Shown here: positions 1 through 7,922 of the stretch, piece after piece
How the letters are laid out: every line of letters begins with the position of its first letter
How positions within the stretch are numbered: position 1 is the stretch's first letter
NCBI RefSeq assembly: GCF_900105215.1
Contig: NZ_FOIP01000001.1
Span: forward strand, 1,882,001-1,946,000
Direction of reading: 5' to 3'
Source of the DNA: Lacrimispora sphenoides
GTDB taxonomy: Bacteria; Bacillota; Clostridia; Lachnospirales; Lachnospiraceae
DNA: 64,000 bases
The notes under the pieces: model-generated
Database searches by the model: none
The model's input: the letters and a program-made list of their open reading frames with translations, nothing else
Told to the model about the DNA's origin: nothing
Made by a program: the position numbers and the translations under genes

Positions 1-86
1 ATGCAGCAAATAAGAAAAAATTGAGCGGAGAAGAGGCCTACACCATGGCCTATGAGTCACTTAAGAAAATACTTGAATCAATTTAA
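1..86 (+). CDS. C-terminal end of an upstream gene (partial)
   Basis: An open frame enters from the left edge and stops at the TAA at 84-86, giving about 27 residues that end in a helical, Lys/Glu-rich tail (…ESLKKILESI). Too little is present to name a family. It is followed directly by the promoter of the GntR gene, so it belongs to a separate upstream unit. Confidence 0.45.
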   Translation, partial: AANKKKLSGEEAYTMAYESLKKILESI

Positions 87-147
87 CGATATCCCATATT
101 CCTGCCGACTGGCTTATAAATGCAAGAGTGAGAAAAGAAAATGTCAC

Positions 148-176
148 TTGTAATTTGTCTGACAAGCTGTTATAAT
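148..176 (+). promoter_or_regulatory. Promoter with FadR-type operator for the GntR gene
   Basis: A -35 box TTGTAA (148-153), 17-bp spacer and a perfect -10 TATAAT (171-176). Inside the spacer lies the palindrome TTGTC-T-GACAA (155-165), which fits the known FadR-subfamily consensus TNGTNNNACNA. Binding there would block polymerase, so the regulator probably represses itself (inference). Confidence 0.7.
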
Positions 177-199
177 GCATCTCAAGGAGATTAATGCTT

Positions 200-889
200 A
201 TGAAGATTCAAAAATCGAATGTAACAGCTCAGATTATTGAATATATGAAATCCAACATTGAAAACGGCATCTGGAGAGCCGGTGAGATGATTCCGTCGGA
301 GCATGTTCTTACTGAGGAGCTTTCCGTATCTCGGGCAAGTATCCGTACGGCGATTCAGCAGTTCATTGCATTGGGACTGATGGAGAGCCATCATGGAAAG
401 GGAACTTATCTTATTTCAAATGATATGTCCGTCTTTCGGAAAACCGGCAGAAAAGATCATTACTATAGCATGGAAGACATTGTCCAGTCTCTTCAGTATC
501 GAATTATCGTAGAGAAGGGGACGGCCCAGTTGGCAGCGGAGCATATCACTCCGGAGGGGTTAAAGCGGCTGGAAGCTTATCTTGATGAGATGAAACGAAG
601 TGTGGGAGATTCGGATGGGTTTGTGCGCAGCGATATGATGTTTCATCAGGAGATTTCAGAAGCCTCCGGTAATCTGCTGCTTAAGCACGGTTTGTGTGAA
701 GTGCTTACAAACACGAGAGAGTACCATCATCAGCTGAATGAGCTGGTTGGATATAAAAACGGCATCTATTATCATACGATGATTCTGGAAGCGCTTAAGA
801 ATCGGGATGGGAAAAAGGCAGGACTGCTGATGGAAGAGCATCTGCAGACTTCCATGAAAGATGCGCTGGACTCAGAAACTGAATCATAG
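200..889 (+). CDS. GntR family transcriptional regulator, FadR/FCD subfamily
   Basis: A DNA-binding repressor of about 229 residues. The N-terminal winged helix-turn-helix (about residues 5-70) has the typical GntR run with SRASIRTAIQQ and the wing HHGKGTYL. The C-terminal all-helical FCD domain (about 85-215) carries the metal or ligand-binding set D-x3-H (DMMFH) and later histidines (YYHTMI, EEHLQ). The start at 200 is preferred over the ATG at 194 because AAGGAGA (184-190) is 9 nt upstream of 200 but only 3 nt from 194. FadR-type operators sit in its own promoter and upstream of the next gene, so the dehydrogenases downstream are the likely targets. The effector is probably a sugar acid, as is common for FCD regulators near such enzymes (inference). 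Confidence 0.85.
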   Translation: MKIQKSNVTAQIIEYMKSNIENGIWRAGEMIPSEHVLTEELSVSRASIRTAIQQFIALGLMESHHGKGTYLISNDMSVFRKTGRKDHYYSMEDIVQSLQYRIIVEKGTAQLAAEHITPEGLKRLEAYLDEMKRSVGDSDGFVRSDMMFHQEISEASGNLLLKHGLCEVLTNTREYHHQLNELVGYKNGIYYHTMILEALKNRDGKKAGLLMEEHLQTSMKDALDSETES

Positions 890-903
890 TTCATTATATT
901 TTA

Positions 904-953
904 GCCCCGGCATGACGAGCCGGGGCATAAGATAGAAGATACTTGTCAGACGA
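904..953 (+). promoter_or_regulatory. Stem-loop followed by a second FadR-type operator
   Basis: A GC-rich stem-loop GCCCCGGC/GCCGGGGC (904-911/919-926) follows the GntR stop; it lacks a U-tract, so it may be a processing or weak termination element. At 943-953 TTGTCAGACGA again fits TNGTNNNACNA and matches the first operator's reverse complement at all but one position. It lies about 50 nt before the SDR start. No clear -10 hexamer was seen here. Confidence 0.55.
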
Positions 954-1005
954 CTAACAAGATGAAAAGCAAGTTAAGGTATTGGAGGAAAAGGAGAACA
1001 AAGGG

Positions 1006-1779
1006 ATGGAAATTAAAAATTACACAGATTTAACCGGGAAAAAGGCAATCGTAACAGGTGCGGCACAGGGATTGTGTCATGGAATGGCGGAAGGCCTTTT
1101 GGAAGCAGGAGCAGAAGTCTGCATCATTGATATCAGCCCAAAGACTCTGGAGGCAGCGAGAGAGTTTTGTGACAGAGGTTACATTTGCCACGGCGTGATT
1201 GCGGATCTGGGAGATGATGATGACCTGGAGAACGGCTTCCATGCTGCAATCACCGGCATGGGTGGGCATCTGGATATTCTGGTCAATGGTGCAGGTGTGC
1301 AGAAGCGTCATAAGTCAGAAGAATTTCCCATTGAGGATTGGAATTTTGTAATCAATATAAACTTGAATGCCGTGTTCAAGCTCTGCAAGCTTGCCGGGCA
1401 GCAGTTCTTAAAACAGCAGAGCAAAGGAAAAATTATCAACATTGCTTCTATGTTGTCCTTTTTTGGTGGTTATACCGTGCCTGCATATGCGGCATCCAAG
1501 GGAGGCGTGTCACAGCTTACAAAAGCTCTGTGCAATGAGTGGGCAGCTGCGGGTATCAATGTCAATGCACTGGCACCTGGTTACATGGATACGGAAATGA
1601 ACGCTTCACTGACAGAACCGGATAACCCAAGATACAACGAGATAACGGACCGTATCCCGGCACATGTATGGGGGACTCCGGAAGATATGAAGGGACCATG
1701 CGTTTTTCTGGCATCAGCAGCCTCCGATTATTTGAATGGTGCGGTTATTCCAGTAGACGGCGGATATCTGGTCCGGTAA
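1006..1779 (+). CDS. SDR family oxidoreductase, KduD-like (2-deoxy-D-gluconate 3-dehydrogenase / gluconate 5-dehydrogenase type)
   Basis: A Rossmann-fold short-chain dehydrogenase of about 257 residues that should interconvert a keto and a hydroxy sugar acid using NAD(P)H. Visible features are the TGAAQG nucleotide loop near residue 20, NGAG, the catalytic Ser in NIASMLS, the YAASK catalytic Tyr-Lys, and a C-terminus PVDGGYLVR close to KduD proteins. The start at 1006 has AAGGAG (991-996) 9 nt upstream; an earlier in-frame TTG at 982 has no such site. Oddity: the usual TGxxxGxG loop reads GAAQGLCHG, with Cys where the last Gly is normally found. It is followed at once by a small ORF and a dehydrogenase in an apparent operon. 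Confidence 0.8.
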   Translation: MEIKNYTDLTGKKAIVTGAAQGLCHGMAEGLLEAGAEVCIIDISPKTLEAAREFCDRGYICHGVIADLGDDDDLENGFHAAITGMGGHLDILVNGAGVQKRHKSEEFPIEDWNFVININLNAVFKLCKLAGQQFLKQQSKGKIINIASMLSFFGGYTVPAYAASKGGVSQLTKALCNEWAAAGINVNALAPGYMDTEMNASLTEPDNPRYNEITDRIPAHVWGTPEDMKGPCVFLASAASDYLNGAVIPVDGGYLVR

Positions 1780-1791
1780 GGAGGCTTTCCT

Positions 1792-1947
1792 ATGATAGCT
1801 GGAAAGTTTACAAAAGAACGAATGGAAGGCTGGAGATATATTTCTGCAAAAGACAGAGGACTGCATGAGGTAATTTCACAGGGGGATACAGATTCGGCCA
1901 TGACAGAATGTAACTGGATTAAAAGGTTGGAAAGGAATGGACAGTGA
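1792..1947 (+). CDS. Small protein of unknown function (51 aa) between two dehydrogenases
   Basis: A 51-codon ORF beginning MIAGKFTKERMEGWRYISAK and ending RLERNGQ. It has a perfect AAGGAGG site (1778-1784) 7 nt before its ATG, and the site begins within the preceding stop codon. Its TGA overlaps the GTG start of the next gene as GTGA, a layout typical of translational coupling. The product is charged, with two Trp and one Cys and no membrane segment. I do not recognise a family; it could be a short subunit or a remnant of a longer gene. Confidence 0.6.
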   Translation: MIAGKFTKERMEGWRYISAKDRGLHEVISQGDTDSAMTECNWIKRLERNGQ

Positions 1948-3032
1948 TCATGAAAAGACGAACATCGATTTATTTGCCGCAGTTTACGGTTGGTGAGGAG
2001 GCGTTTTCAGCATTCGGTGATGAGATGAGAAAATACGGAACCAGAGTGGCAGTGGTTTATGGCGAAAAGGCATGGGATGCATCGAAATCTTATGTTTTGC
2101 CTGCATTGCAGGCAGCAGGACTTATCGTAACGGCAGAAATGCTTTACGGCAAGGACACAACCTTTGAAAATGTGGAACGAATCCTTGCAATACTCAGCAG
2201 TCAGGAAATCCATATGATTCTTGCCGTTGGAGGGGGAAAATGCATTGATACGGGTAAGGTAATTGGGGATAGAATGGGAAAGGCTGTGTTTACGGTTCCA
2301 TCCATCGCATCAAACTGTTCTCCGGTAACAAAAATCAGCATTATGTATCATAAGGATGGTTCCTTCCGTGAGATCGTAAAACTGAAGTCCGTGCCGTCTC
2401 ATTGTTTTATCGATCCACGTATCATATTGGCGGCTCCGACAAAATTTCTCTGGGCAGGGATTGGTGATGCGATGGCGAAAAATGTGGAATCCGAGTGGTC
2501 TGCCAAATCAGGCGAACATCTGGACTTTGGCAGCGAGTTTGGCATCACAGCCGGTAATATGTGCTTTTTTCCGATGGTTCGGGAAGGAAAGCAGGCACTG
2601 GAGGATGCGAAAGCAGGAAAGGTAAGCGAGGCATTGGTAAATACGATTTTAAATGTCGTAGTAGCTCCTGGTGTCACTTCGGTATCGGTTCAACCGGATT
2701 ATAACGGCGGGGTCGCACATGCGTTATTTTATGGACTGACAAAGCGTAAAAGTATCGAAAAGAATCATCTGCATGGTGAGGTTGTGTCCTATGGCACCCT
2801 GGTAAACCTGATTCTCGATCAGAACTGGGATAAGTTTAAGAAGGCTTATGAACTGAATCGTTCCATCGGTCTTCCGGTCTGTCTCGCAGATCTGGAGCTG
2901 GACCGCAGTGATTCGCTTGAGGATGTATTGGAGGCAACGCTGGCAAATCAGGAACTGACCCATACACCTTATCCGGTTACAAAAGAAATGATATACCACG
3001 CAATTCAGGAGTTGGAAGATTATAAAAGTTAA
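1944..3032 (+). CDS. Iron/zinc-containing alcohol dehydrogenase, glycerol dehydrogenase (GldA) type
   Basis: A 362-residue group III dehydrogenase, the usual GldA length. The NAD-binding part has AVGGGKCIDTGK (about residues 91-102). The metal ligands of the family are visible as Asp in GIGDAMAK, His in GVAHALFYG and His in LHGEVVSYG. The substrate is probably a small polyol or keto acid rather than certainly glycerol. The start is GTG 1944, overlapping the preceding small ORF stop; an ATG at 1950 is an alternative. With the KduD-like SDR it probably forms a catabolic module for a sugar acid under the upstream GntR regulator (inference). Confidence 0.8.
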   Translation: MIMKRRTSIYLPQFTVGEEAFSAFGDEMRKYGTRVAVVYGEKAWDASKSYVLPALQAAGLIVTAEMLYGKDTTFENVERILAILSSQEIHMILAVGGGKCIDTGKVIGDRMGKAVFTVPSIASNCSPVTKISIMYHKDGSFREIVKLKSVPSHCFIDPRIILAAPTKFLWAGIGDAMAKNVESEWSAKSGEHLDFGSEFGITAGNMCFFPMVREGKQALEDAKAGKVSEALVNTILNVVVAPGVTSVSVQPDYNGGVAHALFYGLTKRKSIEKNHLHGEVVSYGTLVNLILDQNWDKFKKAYELNRSIGLPVCLADLELDRSDSLEDVLEATLANQELTHTPYPVTKEMIYHAIQELEDYKS

Positions 3033-3045
3033 ACCACTTATAATA

Positions 3046-3090
3046 GACACAGGGAATGCCAAATAGCAACAGCAGCACCTGTGTCTTTCT
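3046..3090 (+). terminator. Rho-independent terminator
   Basis: Stem GACACAGG (3046-3053) with CCTGTGTC (3078-3085), loop of 24 nt, then TTTCTTTTATTTT. It ends the dehydrogenase operon. Confidence 0.65.
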
Positions 3091-3165
3091 TTTATTTTCC
3101 GCCGGTTATCATATTAACATAAGAGTTGGGAGATTCTCTCCACACCGAATAGATAAAGCTTTCAT

Positions 3166-3942
3166 CTACGATTCGGGAGCGATTTGGATGGCACAGTCCT
3201 GATCTTTGCAGTAAGAACTGAATTCATCATCAGGCATCTGTTCCGTCAATATACAATCAAACTGACCGATCTCTCCGAAGGTCATAAGAGAGGTACGCCC
3301 AAACTTTGAGGAATCTGCCAGAAGATAATGCTTCTGGCTCTTTTTTAACGCCGTTTTCTTAATGATGTATTCCTCTGTGGAGGCGTTGCAAACTCCGGCC
3401 TGAAGGGAAATTGCGGTGCAGGCCATAAATGCCCGGACAATGTTATAATCCTCCAGGTATTCCACGCAGGAGCTGCCCACTAATGAAGCAGTATCCCTTT
3501 TTAGGGATCCTGGCAGGACGATTAAATTGATGTTGGGATAATTCATGGATTTATTGATGACCTGGAGGCTGTTGGTAATGACAGTGACCGTACTTAAATG
3601 GGCCAGGTGATCCACAATGCCCATGGTGGTGGTCCCGCTGTCAATAAATATGATATCCCTCTCCCGTACAAAGGAAGCGGCCAGTGCAGCAATCCTCTGT
3701 TTACTTTGGGCATTTCTTCCGGCACGCTCATGGAAGGTGACCAGATTCGGGATAGGGGACGCATTTTCGCATGCAATGACGCCGCCGTAGACTTTTTCCA
3801 CGGTGCCGCGGGCGACAAGGATCTCTAAGTCCCGGCGAAGGGTGTTTTTTGAAATTTTAAATTCTTCACACAGAGTATCAATGGAAGCCGTTCTGTGCTC
3901 CAGTATATATTGCTCCAATTGGTCGATTCGGGAAATTCTCAT
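3166..3942 (-). CDS. iolR: DeoR family repressor, IolR-like
   Basis: A 258-residue DeoR/GlpR regulator with an N-terminal helix-turn-helix (FKISKNTLRRDLEILVARG, about residues 28-46) and the DeoR effector domain signature with DSGTTTM (about 100). The overall sequence resembles Bacillus IolR, including EKVYGGV, RDIIFIDSGTTTM and SKFG..LMTF. In that family a phosphorylated inositol-pathway intermediate (2-deoxy-5-keto-gluconate 6-phosphate) relieves repression. It is transcribed away from the iol operon, with AAGGAG 7 nt before its ATG. Its own promoter is at 3991-4019 and candidate operators lie between the two genes. Confidence 0.85.
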   Translation of the reverse strand: MRISRIDQLEQYILEHRTASIDTLCEEFKISKNTLRRDLEILVARGTVEKVYGGVIACENASPIPNLVTFHERAGRNAQSKQRIAALAASFVRERDIIFIDSGTTTMGIVDHLAHLSTVTVITNSLQVINKSMNYPNINLIVLPGSLKRDTASLVGSSCVEYLEDYNIVRAFMACTAISLQAGVCNASTEEYIIKKTALKKSQKHYLLADSSKFGRTSLMTFGEIGQFDCILTEQMPDDEFSSYCKDQDCAIQIAPES

Positions 3943-3990
3943 AGGTGTACTCCTTGCTCAGCTGCCTCTCTGGCATACTGTTATAGAAAG

Positions 3991-4019
3991 ATTATAGCAG
4001 ATGTACAAAAAAATATCAA
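3991..4019 (-). promoter_or_regulatory. Promoter of the IolR-like gene
   Basis: On the minus strand TTGATA (4014-4019), 17-bp spacer, TATAAT (3991-3996). The neighbouring TAACCA boxes at 4024-4040 could make it autoregulated. Confidence 0.65.
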
Positions 4020-4023
4020 GAAG

Positions 4024-4137
4024 TAACCAACACTTAACCATTATTTATAAAATAATAGAGGAATGTCTTGACTGGCATCGAAATAAGTGCTAAAATATGA
4101 CCATAACATTACATGAATGAAATCAAAATATAACCAT
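4024..4137 (+). promoter_or_regulatory. iol operon promoter with repeated (T/R)ACCA boxes
   Basis: A good sigma-A promoter: TTGACT (4068-4073), 17 bp, TAAAAT (4091-4096). Around it are four related boxes: TAACCA at 4024 and 4035 (11 bp apart, one helical turn), TGACCAT at 4098 and TAACCAT at 4131. Bacillus IolR binds arrays of short direct repeats, so these are candidate operator boxes for the divergent repressor (inference). The transcript leader to iolJ is about 195 nt and includes a 43-codon open stretch ending at 4309 that I could not assign. Confidence 0.65.
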
Positions 4138-4299
4138 AAAGAGAAAGGGAGAGGAAAAATCTTATTGTCATTGATGAAATGGTGGTGGGACAGGAAATGT
4201 GATTTTCTCCTTCCATGCCAGAAAAGAGATGATTAGGGATGTTGCGGCGGAGATTTTCCACAGTCAGTGGGATGGAAGCCCGGATAAAGGAGAAGAAGT

Positions 4300-5148
4300 A
4301 TGGGATTAGTAAAAATGAAGGAATTGCTGAATCAGGCCTCAGAAAAAAACAGGGCGGTTGGAGCCTTCAGTGTGGGAAACCTTGAGATGGTGAAGGGAGC
4401 TGTGAGGGCAGCTGAAGATATGAGTACCTCCATTATCTTACAGATTGCGGAAGTGCGTCTTCCTCATTCCCCGCTGACTCTGATGGGGCCCATGATGGTG
4501 GAGGCAGCGAAGAATGCAAAGGTCGATATCGCAGTTCATCTGGATCACGGCAAGACCATTCAAGTGTTAAGACAGGCTTTGGATTATGGGTTCACCTCCG
4601 TGATGATGGATGGTTCTAACCTTCCCTTTGAAGAGAATATGGCAAAGACCCTAGAGGCAGTCAATCTCGCCAGGGTATATAGAGCGACTGTAGAAGCAGA
4701 GCTTGGCCTGGTGGGCGGAAGCGAGGATGGGAGTACGGATGAGGGAATCCGATGTACCAATCCTGACGATGCCAGAACATTTTGCATGAGGACCGGTGTG
4801 GATGCACTGGCAGTAGCAATCGGTAATGCTCACGGCAATTATCCGGTGGCTCCCAGACTGGCTTTTGATGTACTGGAAGCCATTGATCAGAAGACTGATG
4901 TTCCTCTGGTTCTTCACGGCGGGACCGGAATTACTCCAGAGGACTTCCGGAAAGCCATAGGCCTTGGAATCCGGAAGATCAACATTGCAACAGCCAGCTT
5001 TGACAGTCTTACATATGAAGCTGCAAAATATCTGGAATCTGAAGGAAAGCATGATTATTTCGGACTGAATGAAGCGATGGTCCGGGGAGTGTATGAGAAT
5101 GTAAAGCAGCATATCCGGATCTTTAACTGTGTGGAGCCGCTTACATAA
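4300..5148 (+). CDS. iolJ: Class II aldolase, 6-phospho-5-dehydro-2-deoxy-D-gluconate aldolase
   Basis: A 282-residue class II fructose-bisphosphate-aldolase-family protein. In inositol breakdown it splits 2-deoxy-5-keto-gluconate 6-phosphate into dihydroxyacetone phosphate and malonate semialdehyde. The zinc-binding HLDHG (about residue 80), VEAELG, the GNAHGNYP region and LHGGTGI are present. It starts 13 nt after an AAGGAG-rich run and is the first gene of the operon. Because close paralogues are glycolytic or tagatose aldolases, the specific role rests on context. Confidence 0.85.
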   Translation: MGLVKMKELLNQASEKNRAVGAFSVGNLEMVKGAVRAAEDMSTSIILQIAEVRLPHSPLTLMGPMMVEAAKNAKVDIAVHLDHGKTIQVLRQALDYGFTSVMMDGSNLPFEENMAKTLEAVNLARVYRATVEAELGLVGGSEDGSTDEGIRCTNPDDARTFCMRTGVDALAVAIGNAHGNYPVAPRLAFDVLEAIDQKTDVPLVLHGGTGITPEDFRKAIGLGIRKINIATASFDSLTYEAAKYLESEGKHDYFGLNEAMVRGVYENVKQHIRIFNCVEPLT

Positions 5149-5237
5149 ATCAGTATGATATCATTAAAAACCGCTTAAACAAGCCGTTTTTCATAACGCT
5201 TTGTATGTTAAGCGAAGAGAAAGGAATGGACATAAAA

Positions 5238-6749
5238 ATGGGAGAAGTAAAAAAATTAATGTTTCTTGTAAATGGTCAATGGAAGGAATCGAAGACAGAA
5301 AAGTATTCTAATGCGTACGATCCCAGTACCGGTGAAGTAATTGCCAAGGTGCCTTGCTGTACTCCTGCAGAAGTGGAAGAAGCCGTGGAGGCAGCCAAAG
5401 CGGCGTTTCCATCCTGGTCATCTACCCCTGTGATTAAAAGAGTTCAGGTACTTTATAAGCTCAGGGATCTGCTCATCGAGCATATGGATGAACTGACCAT
5501 GCTGGTAGCAAAAGAAAACGGCAAAAACTGGGAAGAGGCTCAGGGCGATGTACTGAAAGCCAAAGAAGGAACCGAACAGGCCATAAGTGCTCCGTCACTG
5601 ATGATGGGAGACAGCCTGATGGACGCTTCCAGCGGATTTGATACGGTTCTGTACCGTATGCCTCTTGGAGTATTTGCCGGCATCGTGCCATTTAATTTCC
5701 CGGCAATGATACCTATGGGCTGGATGACCCCTATGTGCATCGCCTGCGGAAATACCATTGTACTGAAAGCCGCATCCTTTACCCCTCAGTCTTGTATGCG
5801 TATAGCAGAATTGTATAAAGAAGCAGGACTGCCGGACGGCGTTATTAATATTGTCACCTGCTCCAGAAACGAAGCAGAGATTCTTCTCACTCATCCCGAC
5901 ATCAAAGGGATCAGCTTCGTAGGTTCCACATCTGTGGGTATGCATATCTACTCGACTGCTGCGGCCACGGGTAAGAGAGTTCAGGCTCTCTGCGAAGCAA
6001 AGAACCATGCTCTGGTTTTAAATGATGCACCGGTCAAGAGGGTAGCGGCTGGAATCATTAATTCCTCTTTCGGATGTGCAGGAGAAAGATGTATGGCTCT
6101 CCCTGTTGTGGTAGTACAGGAGGGAATTGCCGATGCTCTTGTGGCGGAAATAATCGCTCAGGCCAAGACTCTTAAAGTGGGTCCGGCGTATGATAAGAGT
6201 TCGAAACTCGGTCCGGTGGTAAATCAGGCTCATAAAGATTCTATTGTGAAGTGGATCGAGACAGGAATAGAAGAAGGCGCAGAGCTTGTACTTGATGGAC
6301 GGGACATTGTTGTTGAAGGTTATGAAAGCGGCTTTTATTTAGGGCCGACGATATTTGATCATGTGGCTCCCGGCATGAGTGTAGGGGAAAAAGAAATCTT
6401 CGGACCGGTGCTGTGCATCAAGAGAGTAAAGACTTTTGAAGAGGGATTAGAGATCATGAATGCCAATCCATATGCAAATGGTTCTGTTATCTTTACGCAG
6501 AACGGTCACTATGCCAGAGAGTTCGCCAGACACACCGACGGTGGTATGATCGGTATCAATGTGGGAATTCCGGTTCCAGTTGGAATGTTTCCTTTCAACG
6601 GCAAGAAGCTGTCATTTATCGGAGATCTGCACTGCTTAGGCAAAGATGGATACAGATTCTTCACAGAAAATAAAGTTGTCACCACCAGGTGGTTCGACGA
6701 AGAGACCGGAGAATCCACAAACGTAAATACCTGGGATGGTACAATCTAA
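5238..6749 (+). CDS. iolA: CoA-acylating methylmalonate/malonate-semialdehyde dehydrogenase
   Basis: A 503-residue aldehyde dehydrogenase of the MmsA/IolA type that converts malonate semialdehyde plus CoA to acetyl-CoA and CO2 with NAD. The family signatures are clear: the nucleotide-binding FVGSTSVG, the region ALCEAKNHALV, and the catalytic Cys in FGCAGERCMAL. The start at 5238 gives MGEVKKLMFLVNGQW, which fits IolA proteins; an upstream in-frame ATG at 5205 lacks a placed ribosome site. It follows iolJ by about 90 nt and is followed by a terminator-like hairpin. Confidence 0.9.
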   Translation: MGEVKKLMFLVNGQWKESKTEKYSNAYDPSTGEVIAKVPCCTPAEVEEAVEAAKAAFPSWSSTPVIKRVQVLYKLRDLLIEHMDELTMLVAKENGKNWEEAQGDVLKAKEGTEQAISAPSLMMGDSLMDASSGFDTVLYRMPLGVFAGIVPFNFPAMIPMGWMTPMCIACGNTIVLKAASFTPQSCMRIAELYKEAGLPDGVINIVTCSRNEAEILLTHPDIKGISFVGSTSVGMHIYSTAAATGKRVQALCEAKNHALVLNDAPVKRVAAGIINSSFGCAGERCMALPVVVVQEGIADALVAEIIAQAKTLKVGPAYDKSSKLGPVVNQAHKDSIVKWIETGIEEGAELVLDGRDIVVEGYESGFYLGPTIFDHVAPGMSVGEKEIFGPVLCIKRVKTFEEGLEIMNANPYANGSVIFTQNGHYAREFARHTDGGMIGINVGIPVPVGMFPFNGKKLSFIGDLHCLGKDGYRFFTENKVVTTRWFDEETGESTNVNTWDGTI

Positions 6750-6768
6750 AAGAAGCCGGCCAATGATA

Positions 6769-6815
6769 GAAAAAACGCCCTGCAAGGCGGATTAAGACCT
6801 TGCAGTGTGTTTTTT
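6769..6815 (+). terminator. Intra-operon terminator-like hairpin between iolA and iolC
   Basis: Stem CTGCAAGG (6780-6787) with CCTTGCAG (6798-6805), extended by A-rich and T-rich flanks that can also pair, then TGTGTTTTTT. It could lower transcription of the distal genes or act as an mRNA 3' end with read-through. Confidence 0.6.
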
Positions 6816-6866
6816 CGTTCCAAAAAATGGTTGCCGCATGCAAAACGGGATGGGAGAGATGTAACG

Positions 6867-7901
6867 ATGGAATATGTAAAATTTGACGAAACCAGAGAAA
6901 TGGACATAATTCTTCTTGGAAGGGTGGCAATTGATTTTAATCCGGCTTACAATGAGTATGTGAAAGAAGAATTCAAACCGTTAAAGAAAGTGCACATGTT
7001 TGAAAAGTTTGTAGGCGGTTCTCCGGCTAACATCGCCGTGGGTGTAACAAGACATGGCATGAGGGCGGGATTCATCGGAAAAGTATCGGATGACCAGTTC
7101 GGTGAATTTGTTGTGGATTATTTTAATGAACAGGGGATCGATACCTCTCATATTACAAAGTGTAAAAATGGAGAAAAGCTGGGACTGACTTTTACAGAGA
7201 TGCTCTCTTCCAGTGACAGCAATATCCTGATGTACCGGAACTGCATTGCTGACTTGCAGCTGGATGTAGAAGACATAGACGAAGCATATATCAAAAAGGC
7301 AAAAGCAATTCTCATATCAGGTACGGCACTTGCACAAAGCCCGTCAAGAGAAGCAGCCCTTAAAGCGGTCATGCTGGCGAAGAGAAACGATGTCAGAATT
7401 ATCTTTGATATCGATTACAGAGCCTATAACTGGAAAAATGAGGATGAAATCTCCATATACTACTCTGCAGTTGCCAAAGAAGCTGACATAATCATGGGCT
7501 CAAGAGAAGAATTCAACTTAACGGAGAAACTGATCAGACCAGGCATGACAGACGAGGAAAGTGCGGCTCTTTGGCAGGGATATCGTGCCAGGATCGTGGT
7601 CATTAAGCATGGAATGAAGGGGTCTACGGCTTATACTTATGACGGACAGTCATTTTCCATCAAACCGTTCCCGGTGGAAGCCAGAAAGGGATTTGGCGGC
7701 GGCGACGGTTATGGTTCCGGGTTCCTCTACGGCCTGTATCAGGGCTGGGTTATCATAGACTGTCTGGAGTTTGGTTCGGCAGAGGCCTCCATGATGGTAA
7801 AGAGCAATAACTGTTCGGATTCCCTTCCGACTCCGGAGGAGGTACATGCATTTATAAAAGAAGAAAAGGAAAAGTTTGGTGAAATGATTGCCCGTGTATA
7901 A
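6867..7901 (+). CDS. iolC: 5-dehydro-2-deoxygluconokinase (PfkB family)
   Basis: A 344-residue ribokinase/PfkB kinase that phosphorylates 2-deoxy-5-keto-D-gluconate at O6. It has the N-terminal PfkB signature GGSPANIAVG (about residue 50) and the ATP/anion-hole region GGGDGYGSGFLYG with the catalytic Asp; the GGGD form is usual for IolC rather than the GAGD of most PfkB kinases. The start at 6867 has GGGAG about 10 nt upstream; the open frame extends upstream into the terminator hairpin, so the longer form is rejected. It is followed 21 nt later by iolD. Confidence 0.9.
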   Translation: MEYVKFDETREMDIILLGRVAIDFNPAYNEYVKEEFKPLKKVHMFEKFVGGSPANIAVGVTRHGMRAGFIGKVSDDQFGEFVVDYFNEQGIDTSHITKCKNGEKLGLTFTEMLSSSDSNILMYRNCIADLQLDVEDIDEAYIKKAKAILISGTALAQSPSREAALKAVMLAKRNDVRIIFDIDYRAYNWKNEDEISIYYSAVAKEADIIMGSREEFNLTEKLIRPGMTDEESAALWQGYRARIVVIKHGMKGSTAYTYDGQSFSIKPFPVEARKGFGGGDGYGSGFLYGLYQGWVIIDCLEFGSAEASMMVKSNNCSDSLPTPEEVHAFIKEEKEKFGEMIARV

Positions 7902-7922
7902 AAATATAAAGGAGAGCGGAAC

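Noticed and set aside
4651..5112. 153-codon minus-strand ORF inside iolJ
   Set aside because: Antisense shadow of a well-conserved aldolase gene.
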